Both the position numbers and the translations under genes were made by a program. Shown piece by piece: positions 7,819-17,586 of a DNA stretch of 64,000 nucleotides. The notes under the pieces were generated by a model. The model was not told the DNA's origin, did not search any database, and saw only the letters and a list, made by a program, of their open reading frames with translations. The stretch is from Lachnospiraceae bacterium (lineage in GTDB: Bacteria > Bacillota > Clostridia > Lachnospirales > Lachnospiraceae): assembly GCA_017620255.1 (NCBI GenBank), contig JAFZQU010000031.1, forward strand, positions 1 to 64,000. Direction: 5' to 3'. Position 1 is the stretch's first letter. Each line of letters opens with the position of its first letter.

Positions 7819-9027
7819 TTATCCTCTTTTCATGTTTATTAAGACAGGTTCGGAGTCCGTCAGGCTTACGTCCGCCGTCATGCCCTCTGTACACAGATTG
7901 TATTCGCCCTTAAACGCATCGATGGAGGCGTATCCGGAGGCATCCGTTTTCACGGTGGTATCCGTGTGCCATTCCTCCCCGATCAGTTTCTTCAGCATCT
8001 GATAGGAAGGCTTTTCGGAATGGTCCTCCCTGACAAATCCGCTTGGCGCATGCAGCCATGCACCGTCTTTAAAATCCCATGTGGTGATGGCTTCCACGAG
8101 CGGATGTGCAAACAGGATCCTGTACATCTCTTCGATCTCTTTTGCCTGCCGTTCCTCTCCTTCCGGCGTGCTCGGCCATTCATCCACCTGCCAGTCGTTC
8201 AGATCCACGATATGTGCCGGCATGATCTCACCGGAGATCAGGGTGTTTTCCGTAAAATGGATCGGAAGAGAGAATACGGAAAACCTGTCCAGTACCTCTT
8301 CCAGTTTTTCCCTGCCCCAATATCCCTGGTGCTGGTGAGACTGGATGCCGATCGCGCTAAGCGGTACACCTGCATTCAGGCAGCCGTCTATCAGGATCTC
8401 ATAATTGACGGATGTGTTAAAATCATTCAGCAGCAGAACGGCCTCCGGATTACATGCATGTGCCTTTTCAAACACTTCCCGGATCAGAGCTACCCGTCCC
8501 TTCTCCTTACAGATCCTTGTGATGGCGTTATCATACTTATCAAAGATGGGCATGATGACCACTTCGTTGATAACATCCCACATATCGATCACGCCCTTAA
8601 ATCCCGTGACCTCCCGTTCGATCCTCTCAAGCTGTTTACGAAGGATCGTCTCATTGTCATAGCGCATAAGCCAGTCTGCACAGGCGGTATGCCAGCACAG
8701 GGGATGCCCCTTCACTTTTACGCCGCGGCTTTTCAGATACTGCGCCGTTTTCATCAGCATTTCTTTGTCTGTTTTTCCCTCTTCCGGTTCATAGTTTCCC
8801 CAATAGAAGGGCAGCGTGCCGTAGTTAAACAGGGCAAGCCAGCTTTCGGTCAGCTGTTTGTATTCTTCCCCGCCTTTCATGACATAGGGCATGAAATCAA
8901 ATGCGCCGCACCCGAACAGAAAACTGTGGCCAACCTGCCTGATCCGTATCTCTTTTCCGGCAAGCGCATTGCCCTGCTCATCCTGAAAACATATCCGTTT
9001 GTGAACTTTTCTGTGTGATATATCCAT
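7819..9027 (-). CDS. GH10 endo-1,4-beta-xylanase, intracellular type
   Basis: 402 residues with the GH10 barrel: KGHPLCWHT near 107-113, acid/base E155 in WDVINEVV, GIQSHQHQGYW near 227-237 and the nucleophile E260 in PIHFTENTL, then a late TTWDFKDGAWL. There is no signal peptide and a short beta-type domain at each end. Intracellular GH10 enzymes cut xylo-oligosaccharides after import. With the GH42 enzyme two genes away it suggests use of plant cell-wall oligomers, but no sugar transporter is in the window. Confidence 0.93.
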   Translation of the reverse strand: MDISHRKVHKRICFQDEQGNALAGKEIRIRQVGHSFLFGCGAFDFMPYVMKGGEEYKQLTESWLALFNYGTLPFYWGNYEPEEGKTDKEMLMKTAQYLKSRGVKVKGHPLCWHTACADWLMRYDNETILRKQLERIEREVTGFKGVIDMWDVINEVVIMPIFDKYDNAITRICKEKGRVALIREVFEKAHACNPEAVLLLNDFNTSVNYEILIDGCLNAGVPLSAIGIQSHQHQGYWGREKLEEVLDRFSVFSLPIHFTENTLISGEIMPAHIVDLNDWQVDEWPSTPEGEERQAKEIEEMYRILFAHPLVEAITTWDFKDGAWLHAPSGFVREDHSEKPSYQMLKKLIGEEWHTDTTVKTDASGYASIDAFKGEYNLCTEGMTADVSLTDSEPVLINMKRG

Positions 9028-9045
9028 GCCGGTCCGTCTCCCTTT

Positions 9046-10122
9046 TTATATATCTTCTTTTCTTAAAATGATCCCGCCGCCGATCACACGGTCCTCTTCA
9101 TCATAGAACACCGCAGACTGTCCGGGCGCTGCGCCCTTTACGGGCTCGTCAAACGTGATCCGTAAGCGGTCCTGTCCCGCTACTGTAAGCACTGCCGGAC
9201 TTGCGTTGTGATGATACCGGATCTTTGCAAGACAGTGTATATTTTCGCCTTCGCCGATCCCCGGTATGCTCAGATAGTTGCAGTCCCCGCAAAAGACCTC
9301 CCGGCTGTAAAGAGAAGATTCCGTTCCGATCGTGATCTCGTTTTTCACAGGATCGATCTTTGTTATAAATGCCGGAACACCCAGCGCGATCCCAAGACCT
9401 TTCCGCTGCCCGACGGTATAATGGATAATGCCCTTATGCCTTCCGATCACGTTTCCGGCCTCATCCACGAAGTTCCCTTCCCCGGGAACCGTTTCCTTTG
9501 CATTTGCCAGAATATAATCCGCATAACTCCCGTCCGGAACAAAGCAGATCTCCTGTGAATCCGGCTTGTCTGCTACGGGGATCCCGATCGAAGAAGCGAT
9601 CTTCCTGACTTCCTGTTTGCTGTAGGAGCCAAGCGGCATCAATGTCTTCTCAAGCATCTCCTGCGTGAGTTTATACAGCATATAGGTCTGGTCTTTTTCA
9701 GCATGCTCCGCACACTTTACGGTATATCTTCCGTTCCCGCATCTGACCACGGAAGCGTAGTGTCCCGTTGCCACATAGTCGGCCTGCATGACTTTTGCAA
9801 GATAGAGCATCTGCTCCCACTTCACAAACCGGTTGCATTCAATGCACGGATTGGGTGTCAGGCCATGTATGTAATCTCGGACGAAGGGGGCTGTAACATG
9901 TTCTTCAAACTGCGACAGGCAGTTCTGCACATGATAGCGGATCCCAAGCTTTGCCGCAACGTTTCTGGCATCATCGATCTCGCAGCACCTGCCTTCATCC
10001 CCGTCCTGCGACATCCACGAGCGAAGCGTTACCCCTATGACCTCATATCCTTCTTTTTGTAAAAGATATGCCGCAACAGCGCTGTCCACGCCGCCCGACA
10101 TACCGATCAAAACCTTTGCCAT
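9046..10122 (-). CDS. mnmA: tRNA 2-thiouridylase MnmA
   Basis: 358 residues. The N-terminal PP-loop GMSGGVDSAVAAYLL binds ATP, NPCIECNRFVKW holds the first catalytic cysteine, and PDSQEICFVPDGSYADYI the second. The rest is the conserved YTVGQRKGLG and the C-terminal barrel. MnmA puts sulphur at position 2 of U34 in tRNA Lys, Glu and Gln. The length is normal. It lies between the two glycosidase genes with short gaps, a housekeeping gene within an otherwise catabolic run. Confidence 0.95.
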   Translation of the reverse strand: MAKVLIGMSGGVDSAVAAYLLQKEGYEVIGVTLRSWMSQDGDEGRCCEIDDARNVAAKLGIRYHVQNCLSQFEEHVTAPFVRDYIHGLTPNPCIECNRFVKWEQMLYLAKVMQADYVATGHYASVVRCGNGRYTVKCAEHAEKDQTYMLYKLTQEMLEKTLMPLGSYSKQEVRKIASSIGIPVADKPDSQEICFVPDGSYADYILANAKETVPGEGNFVDEAGNVIGRHKGIIHYTVGQRKGLGIALGVPAFITKIDPVKNEITIGTESSLYSREVFCGDCNYLSIPGIGEGENIHCLAKIRYHHNASPAVLTVAGQDRLRITFDEPVKGAAPGQSAVFYDEEDRVIGGGIILRKEDI

Positions 10123-10147
10123 ATATGATCCTTTTTCTGCCCGTTGC

Positions 10148-12178
10148 TCATTTCAGACGAATGACCGCAACGCCCTTTCGTTCCAGTTTTACAAAATCCC
10201 CTGCCTGGTAGTTTCTGTCCGTCAGGATATCAGTGCCCTCTCTTTTCATGCGTACTTCCGTTGCCGTATCCTTATGATTCAGGATAAAGATAAACCGGTT
10301 CTCTTCATTCTCCCTGCACCTCACTTCCACATCCAGCGGTGCATTTAAGACCGGGTCGATAAACAGTGTTTCGCAGATGTCTCTCAGAAAAGTGGCATAA
10401 AATTCTTCGCTGGAATGCGTTCCCACATAGTAGGCAACGCCGTCGCCGTACCGGTTCTTTGTCAGGACCGGACTGCCCGCATAAAAATCACTCTCGTAGG
10501 TGGATATTTCTTCCGCGCCCGAAAGATGAATAAGATCACAAAGGATCTCGGCCGGGTACTGTGTGCCCTTGTAGATAAAACGGTTGCTCTCATCCGGCGG
10601 CAGGGCATCGGATTCCTCAACCCGGATCCCGAAGATATCCTTTTGTCTGCCGGGATATCCGCCGAGCAGGACACGGTCATTTTCATCCACATAACCGTTC
10701 AGATACGTAGCAAGATATGTTCCGCCGTTTTGCACGTACGCGCGGACTTTATCGTCATACCCTTCTTTATTCATGTAAAGAAGCGGTGCAATGACCAGAT
10801 CGTATGCTAAAAAGCGGGAATCCGTCCGGATGAAGTCCACGGAGATATTCTGCCTGAACAATGCCGAATAATAGGTTTCCACTTCCTTCAGATAATCAAT
10901 GCGCACGGAAGGTCCTGCCGACATTTCCAGTGCCCACCAGTTTTCCCAGTCAAAGACGATCGCCACCTTGGAATGCGTTCTTGTACCAAGCGTTGCCGCC
11001 CCGATCTTTTTCAGCTCCGCACCCAGTTCCGCCATCTCGTTGAAGACTCTGGTATGCTCGCTTCCGACATGGTCGATCAGCGCGCTGTGGTATTTCTCAC
11101 AGGCTCCCTGCGATCTGCGCATCTGGAAAAACTGTACCGTATCCGCCCCGTGTGCGATCGCCTGATAACTCCAGAGGCGCATGACACCCGGCCGTTTCAG
11201 TTTCGCATAAGGGTGCCAGTTACTGACACTCGGAGACTGTTCCATCAGCGCAAAAGGCATCCCGTCCTTCATGCCGCGGCAGACATCGTGGAATCCCGCG
11301 GGATAGGCCGGGGAACTGTCGCATTCCGGATAGTTGTCCCAGGACACAAAATCCATTTCCTGCGCCCATTTGAAATAATCAAGGCCCTTGTACCAGCCCA
11401 TCAGATTGGTCGTGACAGGGATATCCGGTGTGATCTTTTTCAGCGCCTTTTTCTCCAGTACAAAGCATTCCAGCATGCTGTCAGACTGGAACCGCATATA
11501 GTCAAGAGAGATCCCCTGGAAATTCGTCCGGATGCTTCCGTCAAAATCATAGACGAACGCTTCCGACCTAAGATCCGGCGGCACGATCTCTTCAAAATCA
11601 TAAAAAGTATGTCCCCAGAAAGAAGTGTTCCACACACGGTTCACTTCTTCGATCGTTCCATACCTTCTCATCAGCCATCTTCTGAAGGCCGCGGCACAGT
11701 TCTCACAATAGCAGGCGCCGCCGTATTCATTGGATACATGCCAGGCGACGATGTTGTCGTAGTCTTTGTACCGTTCCGCGATCGCCTTTGCCAGTTTGAC
11801 GGAGAATTTCCGATAGGTCGGCGAGTTCGGACAGGAGTTGTGTCTTGCGCCAAACTGCCGTTTGATCCCGGTCAGATCGGTGCGAAGGATATCCGGATAT
11901 TTGCGCGCCATCCAGGCCGGATGCGCGGCTGTGGAAGTCGCCATGCAGACGTTCAGGCCGTTTTCTTTTACATATTCCATGATCCGGTCCAGTTTTTCAA
12001 AATCAAAGACCGTATCACTGCGCTGCAGGGACGCCCAGCTGAATACATTTAAAGTGACCGTGTCCACGCCGGCCAGCGCAAACAGACGCATGTCCTCGGC
12101 CCAGACTTCTTCCGGCCACTGTTCCGGATTGTAATCGCCTCCGTACAGGATCTTATGAACCTTATCCGATCCGATCAT
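10148..12178 (-). CDS. GH42 beta-galactosidase
   Basis: 676 residues. The start YGGDYNPEQWPEEVWAED is diagnostic for GH42. The acid/base Glu is in WHVSNEYGG (about residue 150), next to a zinc-type cluster CYCENC, and the nucleophile Glu is in FALMEQSPS (about residue 312). A trimerisation domain and a small beta domain follow. There is no signal peptide, so it works in the cytoplasm on imported galactosides. Downstream lies mnmA; upstream, 28 bases away, the S41 protease gene ends. Confidence 0.93.
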   Translation of the reverse strand: MIGSDKVHKILYGGDYNPEQWPEEVWAEDMRLFALAGVDTVTLNVFSWASLQRSDTVFDFEKLDRIMEYVKENGLNVCMATSTAAHPAWMARKYPDILRTDLTGIKRQFGARHNSCPNSPTYRKFSVKLAKAIAERYKDYDNIVAWHVSNEYGGACYCENCAAAFRRWLMRRYGTIEEVNRVWNTSFWGHTFYDFEEIVPPDLRSEAFVYDFDGSIRTNFQGISLDYMRFQSDSMLECFVLEKKALKKITPDIPVTTNLMGWYKGLDYFKWAQEMDFVSWDNYPECDSSPAYPAGFHDVCRGMKDGMPFALMEQSPSVSNWHPYAKLKRPGVMRLWSYQAIAHGADTVQFFQMRRSQGACEKYHSALIDHVGSEHTRVFNEMAELGAELKKIGAATLGTRTHSKVAIVFDWENWWALEMSAGPSVRIDYLKEVETYYSALFRQNISVDFIRTDSRFLAYDLVIAPLLYMNKEGYDDKVRAYVQNGGTYLATYLNGYVDENDRVLLGGYPGRQKDIFGIRVEESDALPPDESNRFIYKGTQYPAEILCDLIHLSGAEEISTYESDFYAGSPVLTKNRYGDGVAYYVGTHSSEEFYATFLRDICETLFIDPVLNAPLDVEVRCRENEENRFIFILNHKDTATEVRMKREGTDILTDRNYQAGDFVKLERKGVAVIRLK

Positions 12179-12206
12179 GCGGACACGCTCCTTTCAAGGC
12201 AGGATC

Positions 12207-13448
12207 CTACAGTTTCTCTTTCAGGACTTCGATCGCTTTGATAAGCTGTGTATCCGTATCTTCCTCCAGATACAGATCCAGGTCAAAATCAACCTCCACA
12301 TCCGGTTCGAATCCCTCACCGTGGATGCAGGTACCGTTAGGTGTATAGTATCTTGCGATCGTGACTTTTACACCGCTTCCGTCTCCAAGCGGAAGGATCT
12401 GCTGCACGATCCCCTTACCGTATGTCTTGGTCCCGACAAGCGTGGCCCTGTCATAATCCCGCAGGGCGCCGCAGACGATCTCGGATGCGCTGGCACTGTT
12501 GCCGTTTACGAGTACCGCGATCGGTTTATCCCAGTGATGCGAAGCATCCGATCTGTATTCATCACGTTCACCGTATTTATCTTCCATATAGACCACAAGG
12601 CCTTCCGGCAGGATATAATCCGCCACGTCCACGGCAACATCCAGATTGCCGCCGGGATTGTCGCGCAGATCCAGTATAAGTGCATCCATTCCCTGTTCCT
12701 TCAGATCCTCCATGGCGTCCGTAAACTGTCTGGTCGTCACATCATCAAACTCACTGATGAAGATATAGCCGATGTTGTCCTCCAGCATTTCATGATCCAC
12801 GGTCACGTCCTCGACCTTCGCACGTGTGATGTCAAAATAGAGCGTCTTGTCTTCCCCGCTGCGCGCAATGCCGATATTTACCTTGGTCCCGGACTCGCCC
12901 CGGATCTTGCTGACAACAACGTTGATGTCCTGGCCGGTTATATCTTCGCCGTCCACTTCCATAATGATGTCTTCCGCAAGCAGACCCGCTTCCTCGGCCG
13001 GCGAACCCGGAATAGGGCGTACCACCTTGATCAACATCGATTCACTGTCCTGCTGCAGCACAGCACCGATGCCTTCGTAGACACCTTCGGAACTCTCCAT
13101 CATCTCACGGTATTCTTCTTCCGTGTAATATGTGGAATAGGGATCTCCCAGACCTTCCATGAGTCCTTTGTAGATCCCGTTCTTGAGTGCTTCCTCATCG
13201 ACATCCTCGTAGTAATACGTGTCGATCACGGCTTTCAGCGTATCCGCCTTGTCCGTGACTTCACTCGTGATCACGGATTCCGACGTCCCGCCGAAATTCA
13301 GAAGCGAAAGGATCGTGCCGTTACGGATCTTACGTGCAAGGCCGATCGTTAAAAAAAGCAAGGCAATGAAAACGGCAATTCCAGCCATGATCAGTGCCCC
13401 CTGCCACCTGCCCGCCCTGCGGGCTCTCTTCAGTTCTTCCCGGTCCAT
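12207..13448 (-). CDS. S41 carboxy-terminal processing protease (CtpA-like)
   Basis: 413 residues. One N-terminal membrane segment (GALIMAGIAVFIALLFLTIG) anchors it outside the cell. A PDZ domain (VYEGIGAVLQ to GEDKTLYFDI) is followed by the S41 protease core with the catalytic serine in NGNSASASEI and the lysine in GTKTYGKGIVQ. Such proteases cut C-termini of envelope proteins. It is the last gene behind ftsE-ftsX-M23 hydrolase in the same direction, an arrangement seen in many clostridia, which links it to cell-wall cleavage during division. Confidence 0.93.
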   Translation of the reverse strand: MDREELKRARRAGRWQGALIMAGIAVFIALLFLTIGLARKIRNGTILSLLNFGGTSESVITSEVTDKADTLKAVIDTYYYEDVDEEALKNGIYKGLMEGLGDPYSTYYTEEEYREMMESSEGVYEGIGAVLQQDSESMLIKVVRPIPGSPAEEAGLLAEDIIMEVDGEDITGQDINVVVSKIRGESGTKVNIGIARSGEDKTLYFDITRAKVEDVTVDHEMLEDNIGYIFISEFDDVTTRQFTDAMEDLKEQGMDALILDLRDNPGGNLDVAVDVADYILPEGLVVYMEDKYGERDEYRSDASHHWDKPIAVLVNGNSASASEIVCGALRDYDRATLVGTKTYGKGIVQQILPLGDGSGVKVTIARYYTPNGTCIHGEGFEPDVEVDFDLDLYLEEDTDTQLIKAIEVLKEKL

Positions 13449-13489
13449 TGTTTAACCTCTTTTCTATCTCTTCTGCAGACCGCAGTTTA

Positions 13490-14713
13490 TTATCCCAGGA
13501 AATTCCACGGGCTTACGTAGTTGCCGTCCCGCCTGACCGTAAAGTGCAGATGCGGTCCCGTGCTTCTGCCGGTCGAGCCGACCTTGGCGATCTTCTCGCC
13601 TCTCGCGACCATCTGCCCTTCCGATACGAGCAGCGCGCTGGCATGCATGTAAATGGTATACAGCCCGTCACCGTGATCGATCATGATATAGTTTCCCATC
13701 GTCGGGGAATAGGAAGCTTTCACGACCTCTCCGTCATACGCGGCAAGGATTGGCGATCCGCTCGGCGCCGCCATATCCACACCGTTATGAAACTGCTGGA
13801 TCCCGAGGATCGGATGGGTCCTCCATCCGTAATCATCCGATATCCTGGTATATTCCGGCGCCGGCCATTTGAACTGGCCGCCGTCATAAACGATCGCTTT
13901 CCGGTTCTCCTCTAACAGCCGCTTTTTCTCGGCTAAGATCGCCGCTTCCAGATCCTTGATGATCTGATCCTGTTCCGCGATCATCGCCTCGTATTCCCTG
14001 ATCGCGGCCTCTTTATCCTGGATATCCGTCTCGTATACGCCGATCTCTTCCTGCTTGGAAGCGATCAGGGTTTCCATTGCTTCCTGCTCATTATCAAGCG
14101 CTGCCTTGGCTTCGTTGAGCTGCCGCTGTTCCTCTTCCAGATCTGCCTTGATCGCCGCAATCTGATTGCGCGTGGAGATAAATTCATCCAGCATTCTTCT
14201 GTCATACGCGGATAAGCGGTTGATGAATTCCGCACGGTTCAAAAAATCCACAAAAGAATCCGAAGAAAGCAGCATGGTGATATAGGAATCGTTGCCGCGC
14301 TCGTACATGAACTTCACGCGCATCTTCATCGCTGCATACTGATCGTCGGCTTTTTTCTGCGCCTCTTCCAAGGCCTGGGTCGCGCCGGCAACAGCGATCT
14401 CCTTATCGGCGATCTGCTGCGTTAAAACTTCGATCTTTGCATTGATTTCAGACAGTTCGCCGTCCAGCTGTTCGATATATTCTTCCAGATTTCCTTTTGC
14501 GGACTCCAGATTCTTCAATACGCCTTTGACATCTGTCAGTCCCGATTTCAGGGAAGCCTTGCTCTGCTCCGCCTGTTTCTTACTCTCTTCGCTTTCCTTG
14601 ATAAAATCATTTGTCAGCGAAGAAGCTGAAACCTGAACAAGCATGCTCGGATCCGGACATAAGATGCTAAAAGCAATACATATTCCTATGATCGATCGTT
14701 TCAGATGCTTCAT
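13490..14713 (-). CDS. M23 peptidoglycan hydrolase with coiled coil (EnvC/CwlO-like)
   Basis: 407 residues. A signal peptide (SIIGICIAFSILCPDPSMLVQVSA) is followed by a long coiled coil, about residues 35-265, rich in E, K, Q and A. The C-terminal M23 (LytM) domain contains GWRTHPILGIQQFHNGVDMA and STGRSTGPHLHFTVR with the His and Asp zinc ligands. In this layout the coiled coil binds FtsX and the enzyme cuts wall peptides when FtsEX cycles ATP. It lies between ftsX and the S41 protease gene. Confidence 0.94.
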   Translation of the reverse strand: MKHLKRSIIGICIAFSILCPDPSMLVQVSASSLTNDFIKESEESKKQAEQSKASLKSGLTDVKGVLKNLESAKGNLEEYIEQLDGELSEINAKIEVLTQQIADKEIAVAGATQALEEAQKKADDQYAAMKMRVKFMYERGNDSYITMLLSSDSFVDFLNRAEFINRLSAYDRRMLDEFISTRNQIAAIKADLEEEQRQLNEAKAALDNEQEAMETLIASKQEEIGVYETDIQDKEAAIREYEAMIAEQDQIIKDLEAAILAEKKRLLEENRKAIVYDGGQFKWPAPEYTRISDDYGWRTHPILGIQQFHNGVDMAAPSGSPILAAYDGEVVKASYSPTMGNYIMIDHGDGLYTIYMHASALLVSEGQMVARGEKIAKVGSTGRSTGPHLHFTVRRDGNYVSPWNFLG

Positions 14714-14773
14714 AAAGACCCCTTACAAACTCCCGGTCAAGGCCAACTCCCCAGTTGCCTGTTTCCGGAAACA

Positions 14774-15673
14774 CTACACTTTCAGATGCTTGCGCACCGT
14801 AAAGACACTTCCGAGAAAACCGATGCCGACGCCTAAGATCAGCGCCACCGGTATTAACTGACGGAACAGTTCCTCTACCGGCATGAATTTCAGGATATCC
14901 GATAAGGCACTGAATTTCTGTCCCGCAACGATGATGACTTTGACATACAGATAATAGATCGCGATCAGCGGCACCGCGGCTCCGAACAGTCCGATCAGGA
15001 TCCCTTCGATCACGAACGGCGAGCGGACCACAAAGTCCTTGGCGCCGATCAGTTTCATGATCGCGATCTCCTCTTTACGGACCGCAATACCCATTGCTAC
15101 CGTATTGCTGATCAGGAAAAGCGAAACCGCCAACAGGATACCGATGATCACCAGAGAGATATAACTGATCAGTGTGTTGATATTCGTCAGGATATCTGCC
15201 GTTGCGTCCGACCGGTTTACCTCACGTACGCCGTCTGTCGCTTCCAGAAATGCCACAAGCGAAGACTGCTTGGCAACATCGTTCAGATAGATCTCATAAT
15301 TGTCCGATCCCTCCAGCGGATTGTCACCCTCATATCCGTCCGCGTACTCGCCCAGATAATCCACTTTGAAAGAAGCCCACGCCTCTTCCGCGGAAACATA
15401 TTTGACTTCGGAGACTTCCGGACGCGCCTTGACCAGATTGCCGATCTCCTGGATCCGCTCATCGCTGATCCCTTCATCAAAGAAGACCGTGACCGCCACA
15501 CCGGACTGTGCTTCCTTCACGCTGTACTGCACATTCACGACCAGCGCATAAAAAATCCCGAACAAAAACGTGCAGGCTGCGATCGTAGCGAGCGAAGCCA
15601 GCGAAAAGACTTTGTTCCGGAAGATATTCTTGACACCCTGTTTAAAGGTAAAAATTAATGTGCTAATCCTCAT
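14774..15673 (-). CDS. ftsX: Cell division protein FtsX
   Basis: 299 residues with the FtsX topology: one N-terminal membrane segment (VFSLASLATIAACTFLFGIF), a large outside domain of about 130 residues, then three membrane segments near the C-terminus (SYISLVIIGILLAVSLFLIS, then the last two). It transmits the ATPase cycle of FtsE to the outside hydrolase. It overlaps the end of ftsE by 11 bases, so the two are co-translated. Confidence 0.95.
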   Translation of the reverse strand: MRISTLIFTFKQGVKNIFRNKVFSLASLATIAACTFLFGIFYALVVNVQYSVKEAQSGVAVTVFFDEGISDERIQEIGNLVKARPEVSEVKYVSAEEAWASFKVDYLGEYADGYEGDNPLEGSDNYEIYLNDVAKQSSLVAFLEATDGVREVNRSDATADILTNINTLISYISLVIIGILLAVSLFLISNTVAMGIAVRKEEIAIMKLIGAKDFVVRSPFVIEGILIGLFGAAVPLIAIYYLYVKVIIVAGQKFSALSDILKFMPVEELFRQLIPVALILGVGIGFLGSVFTVRKHLKV

Positions 15674-16355
15674 CTATATACTCACCCTTTTCCTCATCAC
15701 TGATGATCACGCCTTTTTTGACCGTCACCACACGCTTGCGCATCGCATTCACGATCTCGCGGTTGTGCGTTACGACCAGGACAGTGGTTCCCCGTTTATT
15801 GATCTCCTCGAGCAGTTTCATGATCTCCCACGAATTACGCGGGTCGAGATTTCCCGTCGGCTCGTCCGCAAGCAGGATCGGCGGATTGTTCACAAGCGCC
15901 CTTGCAAGCGCGACTCTCTGCTGTTCGCCACCCGAAAGCTGTTTGGGCTTTGCTTTGTATTTGCTGGCCAGTCCGACAAGCGACAGCATCGCCGGCACGT
16001 TTTTACGGATCTGTCTCGTAGGCACTTCGATCACGCGCTGCGCAAAAGCAACGTTCTCATAAACGTTCCTGTCTTTCAGCAGGCGGAAGTCCTGAAACAC
16101 CACGCCGATATTTCTTCTGAATTTGGCGATCTTGCGTCTGCGCAGTTTGGACAGATCGTAATTGTTTACGATCACCCTTCCGCTCGTGGGCGTAAGTTCG
16201 CGCAGCAGCAGTTTGATCAGTGTAGACTTTCCGGATCCCGAATCGCCTACGATAAAAACAAATTCCCCTTTTTGAATGTGAAGCGTCACATCACTCAGAG
16301 CGGCCACGCCGGTCTGGTATGATTTGCTTACATTCTCCAATGTGATCATATCCAT
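15663..16355 (-). CDS. ftsE: Cell division ATP-binding protein FtsE
   Basis: 230 residues of an ABC ATPase: Walker A GDSGSGKSTL, signature LSGGEQQRVALARAL, Walker B ILLADEPTGNLDP and the switch histidine in LVVTHNREIV. The start MITLENVSKSYQTGVAALSD is typical for FtsE. It works with FtsX to activate the M23 hydrolase encoded downstream. The CdaR-type regulator gene ends 24 bases upstream. Confidence 0.95.
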   Translation of the reverse strand: MDMITLENVSKSYQTGVAALSDVTLHIQKGEFVFIVGDSGSGKSTLIKLLLRELTPTSGRVIVNNYDLSKLRRRKIAKFRRNIGVVFQDFRLLKDRNVYENVAFAQRVIEVPTRQIRKNVPAMLSLVGLASKYKAKPKQLSGGEQQRVALARALVNNPPILLADEPTGNLDPRNSWEIMKLLEEINKRGTTVLVVTHNREIVNAMRKRVVTVKKGVIISDEEKGEYIDED

Positions 16356-16379
16356 TTTTTCTCCCCTTATCTGTCAAGA

Positions 16380-17465
16380 TCAGAATTCTATGCTCTCCAT
16401 GTACTTCATATATTTGACGACCATCAGCGCGATCTTGAACGTGATGGCGTCTTCAAACACACGCAGATCCAGGTTCGTGGATTTCTGCAGTTTGTCCAGT
16501 CTGTATACCAGCGTGTTACGGTGAATGTAAAGCTGCCGGCTGGTCTCCGAAACATTCAGGCTGTTCTCGAAAAACTTGTTGATCGTTGTCAGTGTCTCTT
16601 CGTCAAAATCATCCGGTGACTTTCCGTCGAAGATCTCCTTGATGAACATCTTACAGAGCGGGATCGGCAACTGATAGATCAGGCGCCCGATACCGAGTTC
16701 GCTGTAGGCGATCACATCTCTCTCATCAAAGAAGATCCTGCCGACATCCAGCGCCATCTTGGCTTCTTTATAGGAACGGCTGACTTCCCGGATCTCCCCT
16801 ACTATGGTTCCGTAGGAAACATGCACATCCCTTGCCTTGTCCTTAAAGTGTGCAAGGATGGTCTTTGCACTGCGTTCCACTTCCTCATAACCCTCATCTT
16901 CCGCCAGTTCCCTGACGACGATGATGTTCTTCTCATCCACGGCCGTGATGAAATCCTTCGTCCGCTGTGCAAAGAGATTCCGGATGCTCTCCAACGCGTT
17001 CAGTTCCCTGTCGTTGACCGTTTCCACGATGATCACGACACGGCGCGCATCCGCTTCGATATGCAGCTTCTGCGAACGGTTGTAAATGTCCACAAGCAGA
17101 AGGTTATCAAGAAGCAGATTCTTGATAAAATTGTCCTTATCAAACCGTTCTTTGTATGCGATCAGGAGATTCTGGATCTGGAAGGCAGCGATCTTGCCGA
17201 CCATAAAAGAGTCTTCGGAACTCCCCTGTGCCACCAGAATATATTCCAGCTGCAGTTCATCATATACCTTAAAAAACTGATGACCCTGCATTTCCTGCGA
17301 ATCCGCCGGTGAATCCGTAAAATTGGACACGGCTTCCTCAAAATTACCCGGATCTTTCAGCGTGGAGGCTAAGACCTTACCCTCCGGGTCAATGACAGAC
17401 AACTCGATCCGCGTGATCCCTTTCAGGCCGTCGATGGTCGTCTGCAAGATTTGATTCGATATCAT
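16380..17465 (-). CDS. CdaR/PucR-type transcriptional regulator
   Basis: 361 residues. An N-terminal diacid-recognition or GAF-like region (ILQTTIDGLKGITRIELSVI) is followed by a GGDEF-like middle and a C-terminal helix-turn-helix of the PucR family (SLNVSETSRQLYIHRNTLVYRLDKLQ). CdaR-family proteins sense sugar diacids or related molecules, but in clostridia they stand upstream of ftsEX with an unknown signal. It is not next to glycerate genes here. I infer a link with cell-wall or growth control from position only. Confidence 0.85.
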   Translation of the reverse strand: MISNQILQTTIDGLKGITRIELSVIDPEGKVLASTLKDPGNFEEAVSNFTDSPADSQEMQGHQFFKVYDELQLEYILVAQGSSEDSFMVGKIAAFQIQNLLIAYKERFDKDNFIKNLLLDNLLLVDIYNRSQKLHIEADARRVVIIVETVNDRELNALESIRNLFAQRTKDFITAVDEKNIIVVRELAEDEGYEEVERSAKTILAHFKDKARDVHVSYGTIVGEIREVSRSYKEAKMALDVGRIFFDERDVIAYSELGIGRLIYQLPIPLCKMFIKEIFDGKSPDDFDEETLTTINKFFENSLNVSETSRQLYIHRNTLVYRLDKLQKSTNLDLRVFEDAITFKIALMVVKYMKYMESIEF

Positions 17466-17543
17466 GTTTCCACCCCAATACTTCTTTTGCGTTTTTTAAC
17501 GCCCATACCACCATAAGTTTAATACAAGTTACCAAAAAAATAA

Positions 17544-17586
17544 AGAGAGAATTGGTAATTTTCACTAAAAAATCACGAATTCTCTC
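17544..17586 (-). terminator. Intrinsic terminator of the WecG-like gene
   Basis: Minus-strand stem GAGAGAATT/AATTCTCTC (17578-17586 with 17545-17553) followed by TTTATTTTTTT. The 5' arm lies in the last codons of the gene, whose stop is at 17573. Confidence 0.8.

Noticed and set aside
7966-9018. A 350-codon open frame on the plus strand
   Set aside because: It is the exact complement of the GH10 gene, has no ribosome site and no recognisable protein pattern. It is a shadow, as are the long plus frames opposite GH42 (10973-12052) and the S41 protease (12177-13352).
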